Source: Yersinia artesiana
GTDB taxonomy: Bacteria; Pseudomonadota; Gammaproteobacteria; Enterobacterales; Enterobacteriaceae
Reading direction: 5' to 3'
Length of the DNA stretch: 64,000 nt
Assembly: GCF_902726545.1 (NCBI RefSeq)
Contig: NZ_CACVAD010000019.1
Span: 25,240 to 89,239, forward strand
Shown: in pieces, positions 63,614 to 64,000 of the stretch
Layout of the letters: every line of letters starts with the position of its first letter
Position numbering within the stretch: the first letter of the stretch is position 1
The notes under the pieces: generated by a model
Seen by the model: only the letters and a program-made list of their open reading frames with translations
Told to the model about the DNA's origin: nothing
The model's database searches: none
Made by a program: the position numbers and the translations under genes

Positions 63614-64000
63614 GTTTTTTTCCCCTGTATTATTATTCTATTGTTCACATGCCCGAGATTAACAACGGGCATATCCCTATAAAAAGAGTGGTTTCTGTTA
63701 ATAGTTTGTAATGTTGTATTTTTAAATAAGTTGATCTTTATCAATGGAAATTGATTGAATTAGCACGGGGGAAATATCTGTGAACTAAAACCGTTTCAGC
63801 AACTATTTCATTTGCCAGAAATTTAAAAATCTGTCAGATGGCAATATGACGCGGGTTAATAGTATTGAATATCATTAGGCCCAATACGGTGGTTCACTAT
63901 AATGAATTTAATTAATTATTAGTTTTTTTAGTTACTTAACTAGAAACAAAAATTTCATTATCATAAAAAATGAAATAAGAGAAATTTTAAAATATACATC
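63614..64000. other. hyb promoter region and AT-rich end of the window
   Basis: Apart from the FNR site, this stretch of about 390 bases is AT-rich with no credible gene. A second site resembling a half FNR box (TTGATT at 63751-63756) is near the first. The window ends before any next gene can be seen. Confidence 0.5.
63731..63744 (-). promoter_or_regulatory. hybO: Consensus FNR site upstream of hybO
   Basis: TTGATCTTTATCAA is a perfect match to the FNR consensus TTGAT-N4-ATCAA. It is centred 124 bases upstream of the hybO ATG. On the minus strand a TACAAA sequence lies 21 bases beyond the site, where a -10 box should be if the site is at -41.5 (a class II activating position). This predicts anaerobic induction of the whole cluster. 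Confidence 0.8.

Noticed and set aside
1..64000. tRNA, rRNA, transposase or integrase genes marking island borders
   Set aside because: I looked for them in gaps and frames and saw none; the window appears to lie inside a larger accessory region.

Overview
The window reads as a chromosomal accessory region of a Yersinia, most like the Y. enterocolitica biotype 1B 'plasticity zone'. That attribution rests on gene content I recognise: a chromosomal SPI-1-type type III secretion system (Ysa) with its YsrRST phosphorelay, a Yts1-type type II secretion system (T2SS) with its chitin-binding substrate, and a fused hyb-hyp hydrogenase-2 cluster. No database search was possible, so species is an inference.

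Layout. 1-1.6 kb: 3' end of a T3SS structural operon (OrgB/SctL-like, OrgC-like, IagB-like lytic transglycosylase) closed by a terminator. 1.67-5.9 kb: a membrane-tethered winged-helix regulator, a YscW/YbaY-type lipoprotein (probable secretin pilotin YsaP), response regulator YsrR, hybrid kinase YsrS and HPt protein YsrT. 6.4-7.4 kb: a cytochrome b561-like protein and a second small winged-helix regulator. 7.45-18.3 kb: T2SS operon gspCDEFGHIJKLMO, with gspS convergent. 19.1-22.1 kb: secreted AA10 LPMO/chitin-binding protein and a PepSY membrane protein. 22.3-25.4 kb: a second ysrR/ysrS-like pair, without an HPt gene. 25.5-26.8 kb: an AT-rich gene for a protein with a eukaryotic-type RhoGAP-like domain and a C-terminal tail of EPIYA/YxxI tyrosine motifs. 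This is the most striking gene in the window and looks like a host-targeted effector. 26.9-30.5 kb: ferric-siderophore ABC importer with a Fur-box-like site. 30.9-33.1 kb: two tandem O-methyltransferases. 34.0-38.0 kb: yjbB, cueP (with a CueR-type promoter) and proP. 38.3-41.9 kb: eat-eutBC ethanolamine genes. 42.1-46.5 kb: RND efflux pair. 46.9-49.5 kb: CHASE4-PAS-GGDEF-EAL protein. 49.6-51.2 kb: a DUF3313-type lipoprotein and thiM. 51.3-63.6 kb: one leftward hybOABCDE-hypABCDEF cluster with a consensus FNR site upstream.

How it fits together. The left half is devoted to secretion and host or chitin interaction. The two phosphorelay loci form same-orientation copies of about 3 kb that bracket the T2SS and its substrate, so the block could be amplified or deleted by recombination. 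The second phosphorelay leads directly into the RhoGAP/EPIYA gene. The right half is mostly metabolic and stress physiology: iron, copper, osmolytes, ethanolamine, efflux, c-di-GMP, thiamine salvage and hydrogen oxidation. Several convergent gene pairs are separated by strong hairpins.
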